From: Cellulosimicrobium sp. ES-005
GTDB lineage: Bacteria; Actinomycetota; Actinomycetes; Actinomycetales; Cellulomonadaceae
Reading direction: 5' to 3'
Assembly (NCBI RefSeq): GCF_040448685.1
Contig: NZ_CP159290.1
Location: 1,426,001-1,490,000, forward strand
Length of the DNA: 64,000 nt
In this document: positions 1 to 8,116 of the stretch, piece after piece
Layout of the letters: every line of letters starts with the position of its first letter
Position numbering within the stretch: the stretch's first letter is position 1
The notes under the pieces: model-generated
Database searches by the model: none
What the model saw: the letters and a program-made list of their open reading frames with translations, nothing else
Told to the model about the DNA's origin: nothing
Program-made: the position numbers and the translations under genes

Positions 1-894
1 GCCGCCCAGCTCGTCGGGGTCTCGCAGTCGGGCCTGTCCGCCGCGGTCCGGAGCCTCGAGGAGGAGCTCGGCGCGAGCCTGTTCACGCGCACGACCCGCC
101 GCGTCGAGCCCACCGAGGCGGGCCTGGCGCTGCTGCCCCACGCACGCTCCATGCTCGCGCAGGCGGCCGCCGGGCGCGACGCGGTCGTCCGCGCGACGCG
201 CGCCCTGTCCGGCTCGCTGCGGGTCGGCTCGGAGCAGTGCCTCGGCGTCCTCGACGTCACCACGCTGCTCGAGCGCTTCCACCGCCGCTACCCCCAGGTG
301 GAGATCCACTTCGCGCAGGCCGGCTCGCACGACCTCCTCGCACGCGTGCGCGAGGGCGACCTCGACGTCGCGTTCGTCGCGACCACCGAGCACCTAGGGT
401 CGTTGTCGCAGACCGTTCTGGGCAGCGAGCCGCTCGTGCTCGTGTGCGCCCCGGAGCACCCGTTCGCCGCGCGGGGCAGGGTCGACTGGGCCGACCTCTC
501 CGGCCAGGAGTTCGTCGACTTCGACCCGTCGTGGGGTGCGCGTCCCGTCAACGACGCCACGTGCGCGGCGCACGGCGTCCACCGGCGCGTGCGGTGCTCG
601 GTCAACGACGTGCACACGCTCCTCGAGCTCGTCGACCGCGGTCTCGGCATCGCCCTCGTGCCCCGCCACGTGGCCGCGAAGCCGCAGGCCGAGCGCCTCG
701 TGACGATCCCGCTGCCGGAGGGCGGCGCGCCGAGCTGGGTCGTCTCCGTGGTGACCGGACGCTGGGACAGCACGGCCTCCGCCGCGCCCCAGCTCCTCGA
801 GCTCCTCGCCGACGCTCCCGCGTGCCGCGGGGCGGAGGTGACGCGGCCCGACGACGAGCCGGTGGGCGTCGAGGCCGCGGCGGAGGTGCGGTGA
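1..894 (+). CDS. LysR-family transcriptional regulator (5' end cut by window)
   Basis: The reading frame is open from base 1, so the start codon lies outside the window; 297 codons are visible. The first residues contain a LysR-type recognition helix (VSQSGLSAAVRSLEEELG) followed by FTRTTRRVEPTEAG, the usual end of the winged HTH. The rest is a periplasmic-binding-like effector domain. It should bind DNA as a tetramer and respond to a small ligand. The stop overlaps the GTG start of the following MFS gene by 4 bp, so the two are probably co-translated. LysR genes are more often divergent from their target; here regulator and transporter run in one direction. The ligand cannot be inferred. Confidence 0.93.
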   Translation, partial: AAQLVGVSQSGLSAAVRSLEEELGASLFTRTTRRVEPTEAGLALLPHARSMLAQAAAGRDAVVRATRALSGSLRVGSEQCLGVLDVTTLLERFHRRYPQVEIHFAQAGSHDLLARVREGDLDVAFVATTEHLGSLSQTVLGSEPLVLVCAPEHPFAARGRVDWADLSGQEFVDFDPSWGARPVNDATCAAHGVHRRVRCSVNDVHTLLELVDRGLGIALVPRHVAAKPQAERLVTIPLPEGGAPSWVVSVVTGRWDSTASAAPQLLELLADAPACRGAEVTRPDDEPVGVEAAAEVR

Positions 895-2171
895 CCGCCC
901 CGGCGGGCACCGACGCGCCGCTCTTCCCGCTCCGCAGCGTCGTCCTCGGCGCGTTCGTCCCGACCCTCGTGCTCGAGATCGGCGTCGGCGCGATGCTGCC
1001 CGTGGTCGCGGTCACCGCGACCGGTCGCGGCGCGAGCCTCACGGTCGCGGGGCTGATCGCCGCGCTCGTCCCGATCGGCAAGATCGTGTTCGACCTCCCG
1101 GCCGGGGCGCTCGCCCAGCGGCTCGGCGACCGCGCGGCGATGCTCCTCGCGGGCGGCGTCGCCGCGGCGGCGTTCACGGCGGTCGCGGTCACGCCGAGCC
1201 TGTGGGGCCTCGCCCTGGGCGTCCTCGCGCTCGGGGCGTCGACGGCCGTCTTCAACCTCGCGCGGCAGGCGTACCTCACGGAGATCACCCCGCCGCTGCG
1301 GCGGGCGCGCGTCCTGTCCACGCTGGCGGGAGTGCACCGCATCGGACTGTTCCTCGGCCCGTTCGCCGGTGCTGCGGTCATCGCGGCGACGGACGTGCGG
1401 GGCGCGTACTGGCTCGGGGCCGGGGCGGCGCTCGCCGCGGTGGCGGTGCTCGCCGTCGTGCGCCCGGACGGGAGCGAGCGCGACGATCGGGCCAGGTCCC
1501 GGGCGAGCCGTGCGTCGAGCGGCCCACGCGTCACGATCGCCGCCGTCGCTCGTGAGCACCGGCGCCTCTTCGCGACGCTCGGCGTCGCGATCCTCCTCGT
1601 GAGCGCGGTCCGCGGGGCGCGCCAGACCGTCATCCCGCTCTGGGGCGAGCACCTCGGGCTGGACGCGGAGGTGACGTCGTTGGTCTTCGGCGTCTCCGGC
1701 GCGCTCGACATGCTGCTGTTCTACCCGGCGGGCAAGGTCATGGACCGCTTCGGGCGCCTGTGGGTCGCCGTGCCGTCGATGCTCACCATGGCCGTCGGCC
1801 TCGCGCTCCTGCCCCTCGCCCACACGGTGGGCGCGGTGACCGTCGTCGCGGCCGTGCTCGGGGTGGGCAACGGGATGGGGTCGGGCATCGTCATGACGCT
1901 CGGGGCCGACGTCGCCCCCGCGGACGTGCGCCCGACCTTCCTCAGCGTGTGGCGGCTCTTCCAGGACACCGGCGACGCGCTGGGCCCCCTCGTGCTCTCG
2001 GCGGGGGCCGCGCTGGGGTCGCTCGCGGCCGGCGTCTGGGCGACGTCGCTCCTCGGCGCGGGGTCCGCGGCAGCCCTCGCGCGCTGGGTGCCGCGCTACT
2101 CGCCGCTCGCGAACCTCGTGCGACCGCACGCCGGGCAAAAGGCGGTGCGCGCGTCGTCCGACGCGCCCTAG
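891..2171 (+). CDS. MFS transporter (efflux type)
   Basis: This is a 426-residue major facilitator protein with about twelve hydrophobic segments in two halves. The loop between the second and third segments carries a motif-A-like stretch (PAGALAQRLGDRAAMLL), and the equivalent in the second half is AGKVMDRFGRLWVAV. The central loop (about residues 190-220) is rich in Arg and Ser. The GTG start overlaps the stop of the upstream LysR gene (GTGA), which fixes the start and suggests one transcript under that regulator. The likely role is proton-driven export of a small molecule; the substrate is unknown. Confidence 0.88.
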   Translation: MTAPAGTDAPLFPLRSVVLGAFVPTLVLEIGVGAMLPVVAVTATGRGASLTVAGLIAALVPIGKIVFDLPAGALAQRLGDRAAMLLAGGVAAAAFTAVAVTPSLWGLALGVLALGASTAVFNLARQAYLTEITPPLRRARVLSTLAGVHRIGLFLGPFAGAAVIAATDVRGAYWLGAGAALAAVAVLAVVRPDGSERDDRARSRASRASSGPRVTIAAVAREHRRLFATLGVAILLVSAVRGARQTVIPLWGEHLGLDAEVTSLVFGVSGALDMLLFYPAGKVMDRFGRLWVAVPSMLTMAVGLALLPLAHTVGAVTVVAAVLGVGNGMGSGIVMTLGADVAPADVRPTFLSVWRLFQDTGDALGPLVLSAGAALGSLAAGVWATSLLGAGSAAALARWVPRYSPLANLVRPHAGQKAVRASSDAP

Positions 2172-2180
2172 CGTGGCGGG

Positions 2181-2432
2181 ATGACGAGCGACCGCACACC
2201 CCCCGACCCGTTCCCCGACCCGTTCGACCACCAGGTGACCAAGGACGGCCGCGTCCGGGTCGCGCGCGGCGGTCGCGTCGTCGTCACGGTCGCGGGGGCG
2301 GCGGCCGACCGCCTCGTCGCGGCCCTCGAGCGGGCCGAGGCGCGCGACGACGAGGTCGAGGTCCAGCTCCTGCTCGCGCGGGCGACGGGGAACTACCGGC
2401 GGGGCAACGAGAAGCGCGCGCACCGGCCGTGA
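2181..2432 (+). CDS. Small conserved hypothetical protein
   Basis: An 83-residue soluble protein begins 9 bp after the MFS stop. It has an acidic, Pro-rich N-terminus (PDPFPDPFDHQVTKDGRV), then a short beta-strand/helix segment, and a basic tail (NYRRGNEKRAH). There is no membrane segment or signal peptide. Codon use matches its neighbours (strong third-position G/C), which supports a real gene. I do not recognise a characterised family. It could be a small accessory protein of the upstream transporter operon or an independent gene. Confidence 0.6.
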   Translation: MTSDRTPPDPFPDPFDHQVTKDGRVRVARGGRVVVTVAGAAADRLVAALERAEARDDEVEVQLLLARATGNYRRGNEKRAHRP

Positions 2433-2451
2433 CGCAGGTCACGCGCGTGCG

Positions 2452-2478
2452 TGTCACGCGCGGCCCGCGGCGCGCGTC
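2452..2478 (+). promoter_or_regulatory. Candidate ECF41 sigma-factor promoter
   Basis: TGTCACG at 2452-2458, 16 nt, then CGTC at 2475-2478. This matches the promoter described for ECF41 sigma factors (TGTCACA, about 16 nt, CGTC, from memory of the literature). It lies upstream of the carboxymuconolactone decarboxylase gene that is co-transcribed with the ECF41 gene, so it is likely autoregulated. Transcription would begin near 2485, giving a leader of about 55 nt to the start at 2539. Confidence 0.7.
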
Positions 2479-2538
2479 TGGATGGTCGACCCCGCGCTCG
2501 ACCGGCGCGCACCGCGCCGGCTGACGGAAGGAGACCTC

Positions 2539-3132
2539 GTGGCCCGCATCTCGCTCGACCCGCCCCGGACCCTGCTCAACCGCACGCTCGCGGTGCTCTC
2601 GCGGCGGCGGTACGGCGCCGTGCTGGAGCCGCTCGCCGCCGTCGGGCACAACCCGCGCGTCGCGACGACGTACTGCGTCCTCGAGGCCGGGGCCGCGCGC
2701 TGGCGGACGCTCGACCCGACCCTCTCGGCGCTCGCGGTCATGGCGTCCGCGGTGCGGATCGGCTGCTCGTGGTGCGTCGACTTCGGCTACTGGGAGTCCG
2801 AGCACGGCGACGTCGACCCCCGCAAGCTCCACGACGTGCCCGCGTGGCGCGACAGCGACGCGTACACCGCCGTCGAGCGGCGCGTGCTCGAGTACGCCGA
2901 GGCGGCCACCGCGACCCCGCCGACGGTGACGGACGAGCTCGCGGCCGCGCTGGTCGACGACCTGGGTGAGCCCGCGTTCGTCGAGCTCACCGCCGTCGTC
3001 GCGCTGGAGAACCTGCGCAGCCGGATCAACGCGGCCCTCGGCCTGTCCAGCCAGGGCTTCAGCGACCGCTGCGAGGTCCCGCTCGACGGCGGGCTGCGCA
3101 CGGCGGCGACGGCTGGCAGGCTGGCCGGGTGA
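2539..3132 (+). CDS. Carboxymuconolactone decarboxylase / AhpD-like protein
   Basis: A 197-residue alpha-helical protein of the CMD/AhpD family. The family signature is seen as IGCSWCVDFGYWE, with the CxxC pair that gives peroxidatic or disulfide activity in AhpD relatives. The His found a few residues after the second Cys in AhpD is not present, so the exact chemistry is uncertain. I chose GTG 2539 because an AAGGAG Shine-Dalgarno sequence lies 7 nt upstream; an ATG at 2482 would also be in frame but has no such site. The gene overlaps the ECF41 sigma gene by 4 bp. A CMD gene beside an ECF41 sigma factor is the classic context (carboxymuconolactone decarboxylase, oxidoreductase or epimerase targets). 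Confidence 0.88.
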   Translation: MARISLDPPRTLLNRTLAVLSRRRYGAVLEPLAAVGHNPRVATTYCVLEAGAARWRTLDPTLSALAVMASAVRIGCSWCVDFGYWESEHGDVDPRKLHDVPAWRDSDAYTAVERRVLEYAEAATATPPTVTDELAAALVDDLGEPAFVELTAVVALENLRSRINAALGLSSQGFSDRCEVPLDGGLRTAATAGRLAG

Positions 3133-4049
3133 GCGACGACGCCGAGACCGCGCCGCCCGACGACGTCGCGGACCGTCGCGGCCCCGACCCGGTTCTCGTA
3201 CCGTTCAGCGCCCACCGCCGGCTCCTCTTCACCGTCGCCTACGAGATGACGGGCTCCGCGGCCGACGCCGAGGACGTGGTCCAGGAGGCGTGGCTGCGCT
3301 GGTCCTCTGCGGACCGGTCCGACGTCCTGGACCCGCGCGCCTACCTCGTGCGCGTCACGACCCGGCTCGCGCTCGACCGGCTGCGCGCGCTGCGGGCGCG
3401 CCGCGAGACGTACGTGGGGTCGTGGTTGCCCGACCCGCTCCTCACGACGCCGGACGCCGCGCTGCAGGTCGAGCGCGCGGAGGACGTCTCGATGGCGCTG
3501 CTCGTCGTGCTGGAGACGCTGAGCCCGCTCGAGCGCGCCGTGTTCGTGCTGCGCGAGGTGTTCGACGTCCCGTACGACGAGATCGCCGAGGGCCTCGACC
3601 GCTCGGCCGAGTCCGTGCGTCAGACCGCGCACCGCGCGCGCGAGCACGTGCGGGCGCGTCGCCCGCGGTTCACGCCGCCCGACGACGCGCAGCGTGCCGC
3701 CGTCGAGCGGTTCATGGCCGCGTGCGCCACGGGTGACACGACCGCGCTCGTCGAGGTCCTCGCGCCGGACGTCGTCGTGGTGAGCGACGGCGGCGGGAAG
3801 GCGCGCGCGGCGCTGCGACCCGTGACGGGGGCGGACAAGGTGGCGCGCATGCTCGTGGGCCTCTCGGCGAAGCCCGAGACGACGGCGATGGCCTTCGAGC
3901 CGGCGCTGGTCAACGGCGCGCTGGGCGGGGTGTGGACCGTGGAGGGGGCGCCGGCGATGGCGGCGTCCGTCGAGTACGACGGCGAGCGCGTCGTGCGCGT
4001 CCTGCTCTTCCGGAACCCGGAGCGGCTGGCCGGGCTCAGACGAGCGTGA
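3129..4049 (+). CDS. sigJ: ECF41-family RNA polymerase sigma factor (SigJ-like)
   Basis: A 306-residue sigma factor. Region 2 (about residues 28-95, with EDVVQEAWLRW) reads the -10 element and region 4 (about 125-180) the -35. It has the C-terminal SnoaL-like extension that defines ECF41. The group's three marks are present: WLPDP at 99-103 in the linker, DGGGK at 220-224 and NPERL at 296-300 in the extension. This extension acts in cis as an activity switch instead of a separate anti-sigma factor, and none is encoded nearby. The GTG start overlaps the CMD stop (GTGA). The stimulus is unknown. Its 3' end overlaps the convergent membrane-protein gene by 14 bp. Confidence 0.93.
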   Translation: MSDDAETAPPDDVADRRGPDPVLVPFSAHRRLLFTVAYEMTGSAADAEDVVQEAWLRWSSADRSDVLDPRAYLVRVTTRLALDRLRALRARRETYVGSWLPDPLLTTPDAALQVERAEDVSMALLVVLETLSPLERAVFVLREVFDVPYDEIAEGLDRSAESVRQTAHRAREHVRARRPRFTPPDDAQRAAVERFMAACATGDTTALVEVLAPDVVVVSDGGGKARAALRPVTGADKVARMLVGLSAKPETTAMAFEPALVNGALGGVWTVEGAPAMAASVEYDGERVVRVLLFRNPERLAGLRRA

Positions 4050-4254
4050 GGACGCCGAGCGCGCCGACTGCCAGAGCGAGAACGAGCGAGACCGCGATGA
4101 GCACGACGTGCACCGTGAGGAAGCGCGTCGCGCGCCCCTCGGCGTCCCGCGCGCGGGGGTCCTTGGCGATGCGCTGGAGGAACCGCGGCCAGATGAGCAG
4201 GTTCCACGCGGCGGCGACGAGCAGGACGACGGACCAGGCGACGGGGAGCTCCAC
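4036..4254 (-). CDS. Small two-helix membrane protein (SCO4848-like)
   Basis: A 72-residue protein with two hydrophobic segments (about residues 4-24 and 48-70) separated by a basic loop (RFLQRIAKDPRARDAEGR). It resembles small conserved actinobacterial membrane proteins of unknown function (SCO4848 type). It is convergent with the sigma-factor gene, sharing 14 bp, so the two ends form a tail-to-tail junction with no space for a terminator. The function is unknown. Confidence 0.75.
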   Translation of the reverse strand: MELPVAWSVVLLVAAAWNLLIWPRFLQRIAKDPRARDAEGRATRFLTVHVVLIAVSLVLALAVGALGVLTLV

Positions 4255-4344
4255 GCGTCGAGCATGCCAGCGGAGCGCGGTGCCTCCGGACCGGGGAGGG
4301 TCACGGGGTGTGTGGGATCGGCCACATCGACGGTGACCCGCAGG

Positions 4345-4363
4345 TGAGGATAGCCTTGCCTAC
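4345..4363. promoter_or_regulatory. Candidate iron box (IdeR/DtxR/DmdR operator)
   Basis: TGAGGATAGCCTTGCCTAC matches the IdeR/DmdR consensus TTAGGTTAGGCTAACCTAA at about 13 of 19 positions, including both half-site cores (AGG.TAG and CCTA). It is 66 bp before the siderophore-interacting protein gene, a usual target of iron repression in actinobacteria. Confidence 0.75.
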
Positions 4364-4428
4364 GGTCACCGTGGTCGCGGGGCCGTCGTCCGCCCGGGAG
4401 GCCCGGGCCGCACCCCGAGGAGCCGCTG

Positions 4429-5259
4429 GTGGCCACGTTCAAGATGGTCAAGCCCGCCGACGCGCACGTCGTCACGCTGAGCGTGGTGGGCAGCAAGCGG
4501 GTGAGCCCGAACGTCGTGCGGGTGACCCTCGGCGGCGAGGACATGGACCTCTTCACACCCATGGGCTTCGACCAGTGGTTCCGGATGTTCCTCGCCCGCG
4601 ACGACCAGGAGTCCCTGCGCCTGCCCACGCGCACGTCGGGCATGTGGTACGTCCAGTACCTCGCGACGCCCAAGGCGCGCCGGCCCTGGGTCCGCAACTA
4701 CACGGTGCGCGCCGCGCGGCCCGACCTGCGCGAGATCGACGTCGACTTCGTCGTCCACGGGGACGCCGGGCCCGCGTCGTCGTTCGCGCTGTCCGCGCGG
4801 CCGGGCGACCGCGTCGGCGTGCTCGACCAGGGTGTGGGGTACAACCCGCGCGTCCCGCACGACTGGACCCTCGTCGTCGCCGACGAGACCGGGTTGCCCG
4901 CGGTCGCGGGCATCTGCGAGTCGCTGCCCGACGACGCGCGCGGCCTCGCGATCGTCGAGATCCCCGAGGCGGCGGACGCGCAGGACTTTCGCGTCCCGGC
5001 CGGGGTCGAGCTGCGCTGGGTCGTGCGGGAGGGCTCCGCGCCCGAGGGCACCGACCCGCACGCGCTCCTGCCCGGCGCGCTGGCGCTCGAGGCGGTGCGG
5101 TCGGCCGACCTGCCGTCCGGTCCCGTCTACGCGTACGCGGTGGGGGAGTCGACGCTCGCGACCGGGGTGCGCCGCCACCTCGTCAACGACCGCGGCGTGC
5201 CCAAGGCGCACGTCGACTTCGTCGGGTACTGGCGGCACGGGCACGCGGCGTCGGCCTGA
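4429..5259 (+). CDS. Siderophore-interacting protein (ViuB-type ferric reductase)
   Basis: A 276-residue cytoplasmic flavoprotein of the siderophore-interacting family, which reduces Fe(III)-siderophores with NAD(P)H to free the iron. The FAD-binding barrel occupies about residues 15-135 and has the RNYTVR motif (R-x-Y-T) that contacts the flavin, followed by VDFVVHGDAGPAS. The reductase half (about 145-270) contains LVVADETGLPA and ends with the usual VDFVGYWRHG. The GTG start has a GGAG sequence just upstream. An iron box lies 66 bp before the start, so expression should rise when iron is scarce. No siderophore transporter is next to it. Confidence 0.93.
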   Translation: MATFKMVKPADAHVVTLSVVGSKRVSPNVVRVTLGGEDMDLFTPMGFDQWFRMFLARDDQESLRLPTRTSGMWYVQYLATPKARRPWVRNYTVRAARPDLREIDVDFVVHGDAGPASSFALSARPGDRVGVLDQGVGYNPRVPHDWTLVVADETGLPAVAGICESLPDDARGLAIVEIPEAADAQDFRVPAGVELRWVVREGSAPEGTDPHALLPGALALEAVRSADLPSGPVYAYAVGESTLATGVRRHLVNDRGVPKAHVDFVGYWRHGHAASA

Positions 5260-5262
5260 CCG

Positions 5263-5294
5263 GCCCGGGCGTCGTCGGACCTGAGGGCCCGGGC
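5263..5294. terminator. Possible weak bidirectional terminator
   Basis: GCCCGGGC at 5263-5270 is repeated at 5287-5294, and the two can pair as an 8-bp stem with a 16-nt loop. It lies between the convergent ends of the siderophore-interacting gene and the desaturase gene. There is no T-tract, and each arm is self-complementary, so this is tentative. Confidence 0.35.
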
Positions 5295-5311
5295 GGCACG
5301 CCTCTGTCCCG

Positions 5312-6421
5312 TCAGACCTTGCGGAGCTGGCGGAACATCGGGCAGTCGAACGGGTCGCGCGCCGAGAGCCCCACGCGGTTGAGGTAGCGGACCACGATGC
5401 CGTACGACTGGACGAGGCTGGTCTCCGTGTAGGGCAGGCCGAGGTTCGCGCAGTGCTCGCGCACGATCTCCCGCGCCCGCGCGAGGTGGGGACGCGGCAT
5501 GCTCGGGAAGAGGTGGTGCTCGATCTGGAAGTTCAGCCCGCCCATGAGGACGTTCATCCACCAGCCGCCGCGGATGTTGCGCGACGTGAGGACCTGCTTG
5601 GACAGGAAGTCGATCTTCGCGTTCTCGGGAATGATCGCCATGCCCTTGTGGTTGGGCGCGAACGACGCCCCCATGTAGACGCCGAACACGGCGAGCTGCA
5701 CGCCGAGGAACGCGAACGCCATGCCGAGCGGCAGGAACCAGAAGATCGCCCCCACGTAGAGCGACAGGCGCAGCGTGAGGATGACGAGCTCGCGGACCCG
5801 GTCGCGGACGTTGCCGCGCGTCCGGCCACCCGCGAGGAGCGAGCGGTACGCCTGGACGTGCAGGTTGAGGCCCTCGAGCGTGAGGAGCGGGAAGAACAGC
5901 CACCCCTGGTAGCGGTTGATCACCGAGCGGAAGCCCTTCGCGGCGGCGGCGTCCTCGTCGAGGAAGACGACGACGTCCGGGGCGATGTCCGGGTCCTTGC
6001 CGCGCTGGTTGGGGTTCGCGTGGTGGCGCGTGTGCTTGTTCATCCACCACGAGTGGCTGATCCCCACCACGCCGTTCGCGAGGATGCGACCCAGGAGGTC
6101 GTTCGCCGGGCCGGACGCGAAGACCTGCCGGTGCGACGCCTCGTGGGCGACGAACGCGAACTGGGTGAAGATCAGGCCGAGCGCCCCGGCGATCAGGAGC
6201 TGGAACCACGAGTCGCCGAGGAGGACGAACCCGGCGACGGCGCCGCCGAGCGCGAGCGTCAGCACGGCGAGGGTCCACAGGTAGTAGCCGTGCGTCCGGT
6301 GGAGCAGGCCGGCGTCGCGCACGGTGCGCGACAGCGCGCTGTACGTGCTGGTGACGGCGCCCGGCTCGTCGGTGCGGGGACGGGTGGCCCGGAAGCCCGG
6401 GCGCACTGCGGCAGAGGTCAT
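5312..6421 (-). CDS. Membrane fatty acid (acyl-CoA) desaturase
   Basis: A 369-residue integral-membrane di-iron desaturase that inserts a double bond in acyl chains. The three histidine boxes are intact: HEASH (about residues 93-97), HTRHH (about 130-134) and QIEHH in the C-terminal part (FQIEHHLFPSMPR). Four membrane segments flank them. The QxxHH form of box three is typical of the DesA3/linoleoyl-CoA-type group. I chose ATG 6421; an upstream in-frame ATG at 6523 would add a basic, unconserved-looking 34 residues and would run through the palindrome at 6500-6515. The likely job is membrane-fluidity control. It follows the GlxA-type regulator gene on the same strand, but a 155-bp gap holds its own regulatory region. 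Confidence 0.93.
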   Translation of the reverse strand: MTSAAVRPGFRATRPRTDEPGAVTSTYSALSRTVRDAGLLHRTHGYYLWTLAVLTLALGGAVAGFVLLGDSWFQLLIAGALGLIFTQFAFVAHEASHRQVFASGPANDLLGRILANGVVGISHSWWMNKHTRHHANPNQRGKDPDIAPDVVVFLDEDAAAAKGFRSVINRYQGWLFFPLLTLEGLNLHVQAYRSLLAGGRTRGNVRDRVRELVILTLRLSLYVGAIFWFLPLGMAFAFLGVQLAVFGVYMGASFAPNHKGMAIIPENAKIDFLSKQVLTSRNIRGGWWMNVLMGGLNFQIEHHLFPSMPRPHLARAREIVREHCANLGLPYTETSLVQSYGIVVRYLNRVGLSARDPFDCPMFRQLRKV

Positions 6422-6499
6422 GTGCGGCCTCGCAGGGTGTCGGTGTCGACTTCCCAGCCGCGGAGGTGAGCGGGTGCTCGTGCTGCAGATGACCCCCAC

Positions 6500-6515
6500 C
6501 CTACGGGACCGTAGG
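6500..6515. promoter_or_regulatory. Palindromic operator upstream of the desaturase
   Basis: CCTACGG GA CCGTAGG is a perfect 7-2-7 inverted repeat about 80 bp upstream of the desaturase start. Its size and symmetry fit a TetR-family (fatty-acid-sensing) repressor site. No such repressor is encoded next to it, so the regulator would act in trans. This is inferred from position and symmetry only. Confidence 0.55.
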
Positions 6516-6576
6516 TTGCGCATGCGAGCGCGTCACGTGAAGAACTCGCGCAGGAGCCGGACGGGCGGCGTCGTGG

Positions 6577-7530
6577 TCAGGCGGCGAAGCGGAACGTCTG
6601 GCGGTACTCCGTCGGCGTGATGCCGACCGCGCGCCGGAAGTGGTGGCGCAGGAGCGCCGCCGACCCGAAACCGCAGCGCCGCGCGACCTCCTCGAGGTCG
6701 AGCGACGACTCCTCGAGCAGCGACTGCGCGTGCGCGACGCGCTGCGACGTCAGCCACGCGAGCGGCGTCGTGCCCGTCTGGGCGACGAACGAACGCGCGA
6801 ACGTCCGCTCCGACGTGTGGGCCCGGCGCGCCAGGTCGCGCACCGTGAGCGACTCGTCGAGGTGCTCGGTCATCCACTCCAGCAGCTCGGCGAACGAGTC
6901 CTCCTCGCACTCCGGGACCGGGCGCTCGATGAACTGGCGCTGACCGCCCTCGCGCTGGGGCGCCACGACCATGCGCCGCGCGATCGTGTTCGCGACCTTG
7001 GCCCCGAGCTCGCGCCGCACGAGGTGCAGGCACGCGTCGATCCCCGCTGCGGTCCCGGCGCTCGTCACGAGGTTGCCGTCGTCGACGAACAGCACGTCCG
7101 GGTCGATGTCCAGGCTCGGGTACCGGCGACGCAGCTCGTCGGCGTGCATCCAGTGGGTCGTGACGCGCCGCCCCTCGATCACGCCGGCCGCGGCGAGCAC
7201 GAACACCCCGGAGCACACGCTCAGCAGCAGCGCGCCGCGGTCCGACGCGCGTCGGACCGCGTCCAGCACCTCGGGCGGGTAGTGCGAGCCGATGCGGATC
7301 GCCGGGACGATGAGGAGGTCGGCGTCGTCCGTCGCGTCGAGCCCGTGGTCGGGGACGACCTGCGCGCCGACCGACGTGCGGACGGGCGACCCGGCGACCG
7401 GGCCGCACACGCGGAAGTCGAACGGCGGGACGCCGTCCTCGCTCCGGTCGAGGCCGAACACCTCGCATACGACGCCGAACTCGAACGGGGCCAGGCCATC
7501 GCACACGACGGCAGCGACGGAGTGCACCAT
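6577..7530 (-). CDS. GlxA-family transcriptional regulator (DJ-1/PfpI + AraC HTH)
   Basis: A 317-residue regulator. The N-terminal DJ-1/PfpI-like domain (about residues 4-170) contains the nucleophile-elbow sequence LLSVCSGVFVLAAAG, with the Cys kept. The C-terminal AraC-type double HTH (about 215-315) contains ARRAHTSERTFARSF and EEVARRCGFGSAALLRHHF, ending in PTEYRQTF. Proteins of this layout regulate amine, amino-acid or carbon catabolism, usually using the first domain as a ligand sensor. I chose ATG 7530 over ATG 7539, three codons earlier, because family members begin close to the hydrophobic strand HSVAAVVCDG. The target is not evident; the desaturase downstream has its own operator. 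Confidence 0.92.
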   Translation of the reverse strand: MVHSVAAVVCDGLAPFEFGVVCEVFGLDRSEDGVPPFDFRVCGPVAGSPVRTSVGAQVVPDHGLDATDDADLLIVPAIRIGSHYPPEVLDAVRRASDRGALLLSVCSGVFVLAAAGVIEGRRVTTHWMHADELRRRYPSLDIDPDVLFVDDGNLVTSAGTAAGIDACLHLVRRELGAKVANTIARRMVVAPQREGGQRQFIERPVPECEEDSFAELLEWMTEHLDESLTVRDLARRAHTSERTFARSFVAQTGTTPLAWLTSQRVAHAQSLLEESSLDLEEVARRCGFGSAALLRHHFRRAVGITPTEYRQTFRFAA

Positions 7531-7620
7531 GCACGGCACGCTACGCCCGTGGCGGGATCTTGTCGAGAGGTGTCAGTCCTGCCACTCGTCGGCGGAGCCG
7601 CCCGGCGGAAGGGTGGGGGC

Positions 7621-8037
7621 ATGGACATCTTCTGGGGTGTGGTGGTTCTTCTCCTCGTCGTCGGCCCGACCGTCGCGGCGCTCGCGGTGCGGCGCGAGGA
7701 CCCCGCGCGACCGTGGTTCCCCGCGGGGTCCGACGGCGCGTGGCCCGGTGCCGGCGCGTGGGGCGACCGGTCGGTCGACGGCGAGCGCCCGGACCGCGAC
7801 GCGCAGCGTCTCGACGCCGACCTGCGGGCGGCGGCCTCGCGCCCTGACGCGCAGGGCGCGCACGTCGACCCGCACGCGGTCGCGGCCGAGCTCGTCCTGC
7901 GGCGCGTCGTCCCGAACCCTGCCGTGCGCGACGGCGTGCGGGGTGCCCCGGCGCAGGCGTCGGCGACGCTCGCCGAGCCGCCGACGTCGAACCGGCGTCC
8001 GCCGAGCGCGGCGCGGCGCGTGCCGCTCCCGCGCTGA
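7621..8037 (+). CDS. Hypothetical single-pass membrane protein
   Basis: A 138-residue protein with one N-terminal membrane segment (FWGVVVLLLVVGPTVAALAV) and a cytoplasmic tail rich in Arg, Asp and Ala with no recognised domain. A purine-rich GGAAGGGTGGGGG sequence precedes the ATG. Codon use is typical of its neighbours. It is divergent from the GlxA-type gene and convergent with mqo. No family is recognised; the prediction rests on codon bias, a plausible ribosome-binding site and the membrane segment. Confidence 0.55.
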   Translation: MDIFWGVVVLLLVVGPTVAALAVRREDPARPWFPAGSDGAWPGAGAWGDRSVDGERPDRDAQRLDADLRAAASRPDAQGAHVDPHAVAAELVLRRVVPNPAVRDGVRGAPAQASATLAEPPTSNRRPPSAARRVPLPR

Positions 8038-8116
8038 CGCGGTCGGTGCCCGCGGCGAACGCACGACGACGGACGCGAGACGGCCAGGACGGCAAGGAGG
8101 CGGCTGCAGAGACGCC

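Noticed and set aside
288-2423. Arg/His-rich 711-codon minus-strand frame over the LysR and MFS genes
   Set aside because: It is antisense to two well-supported genes with recognisable HTH and MFS motifs; its composition is that of reversed GC-rich coding sequence.
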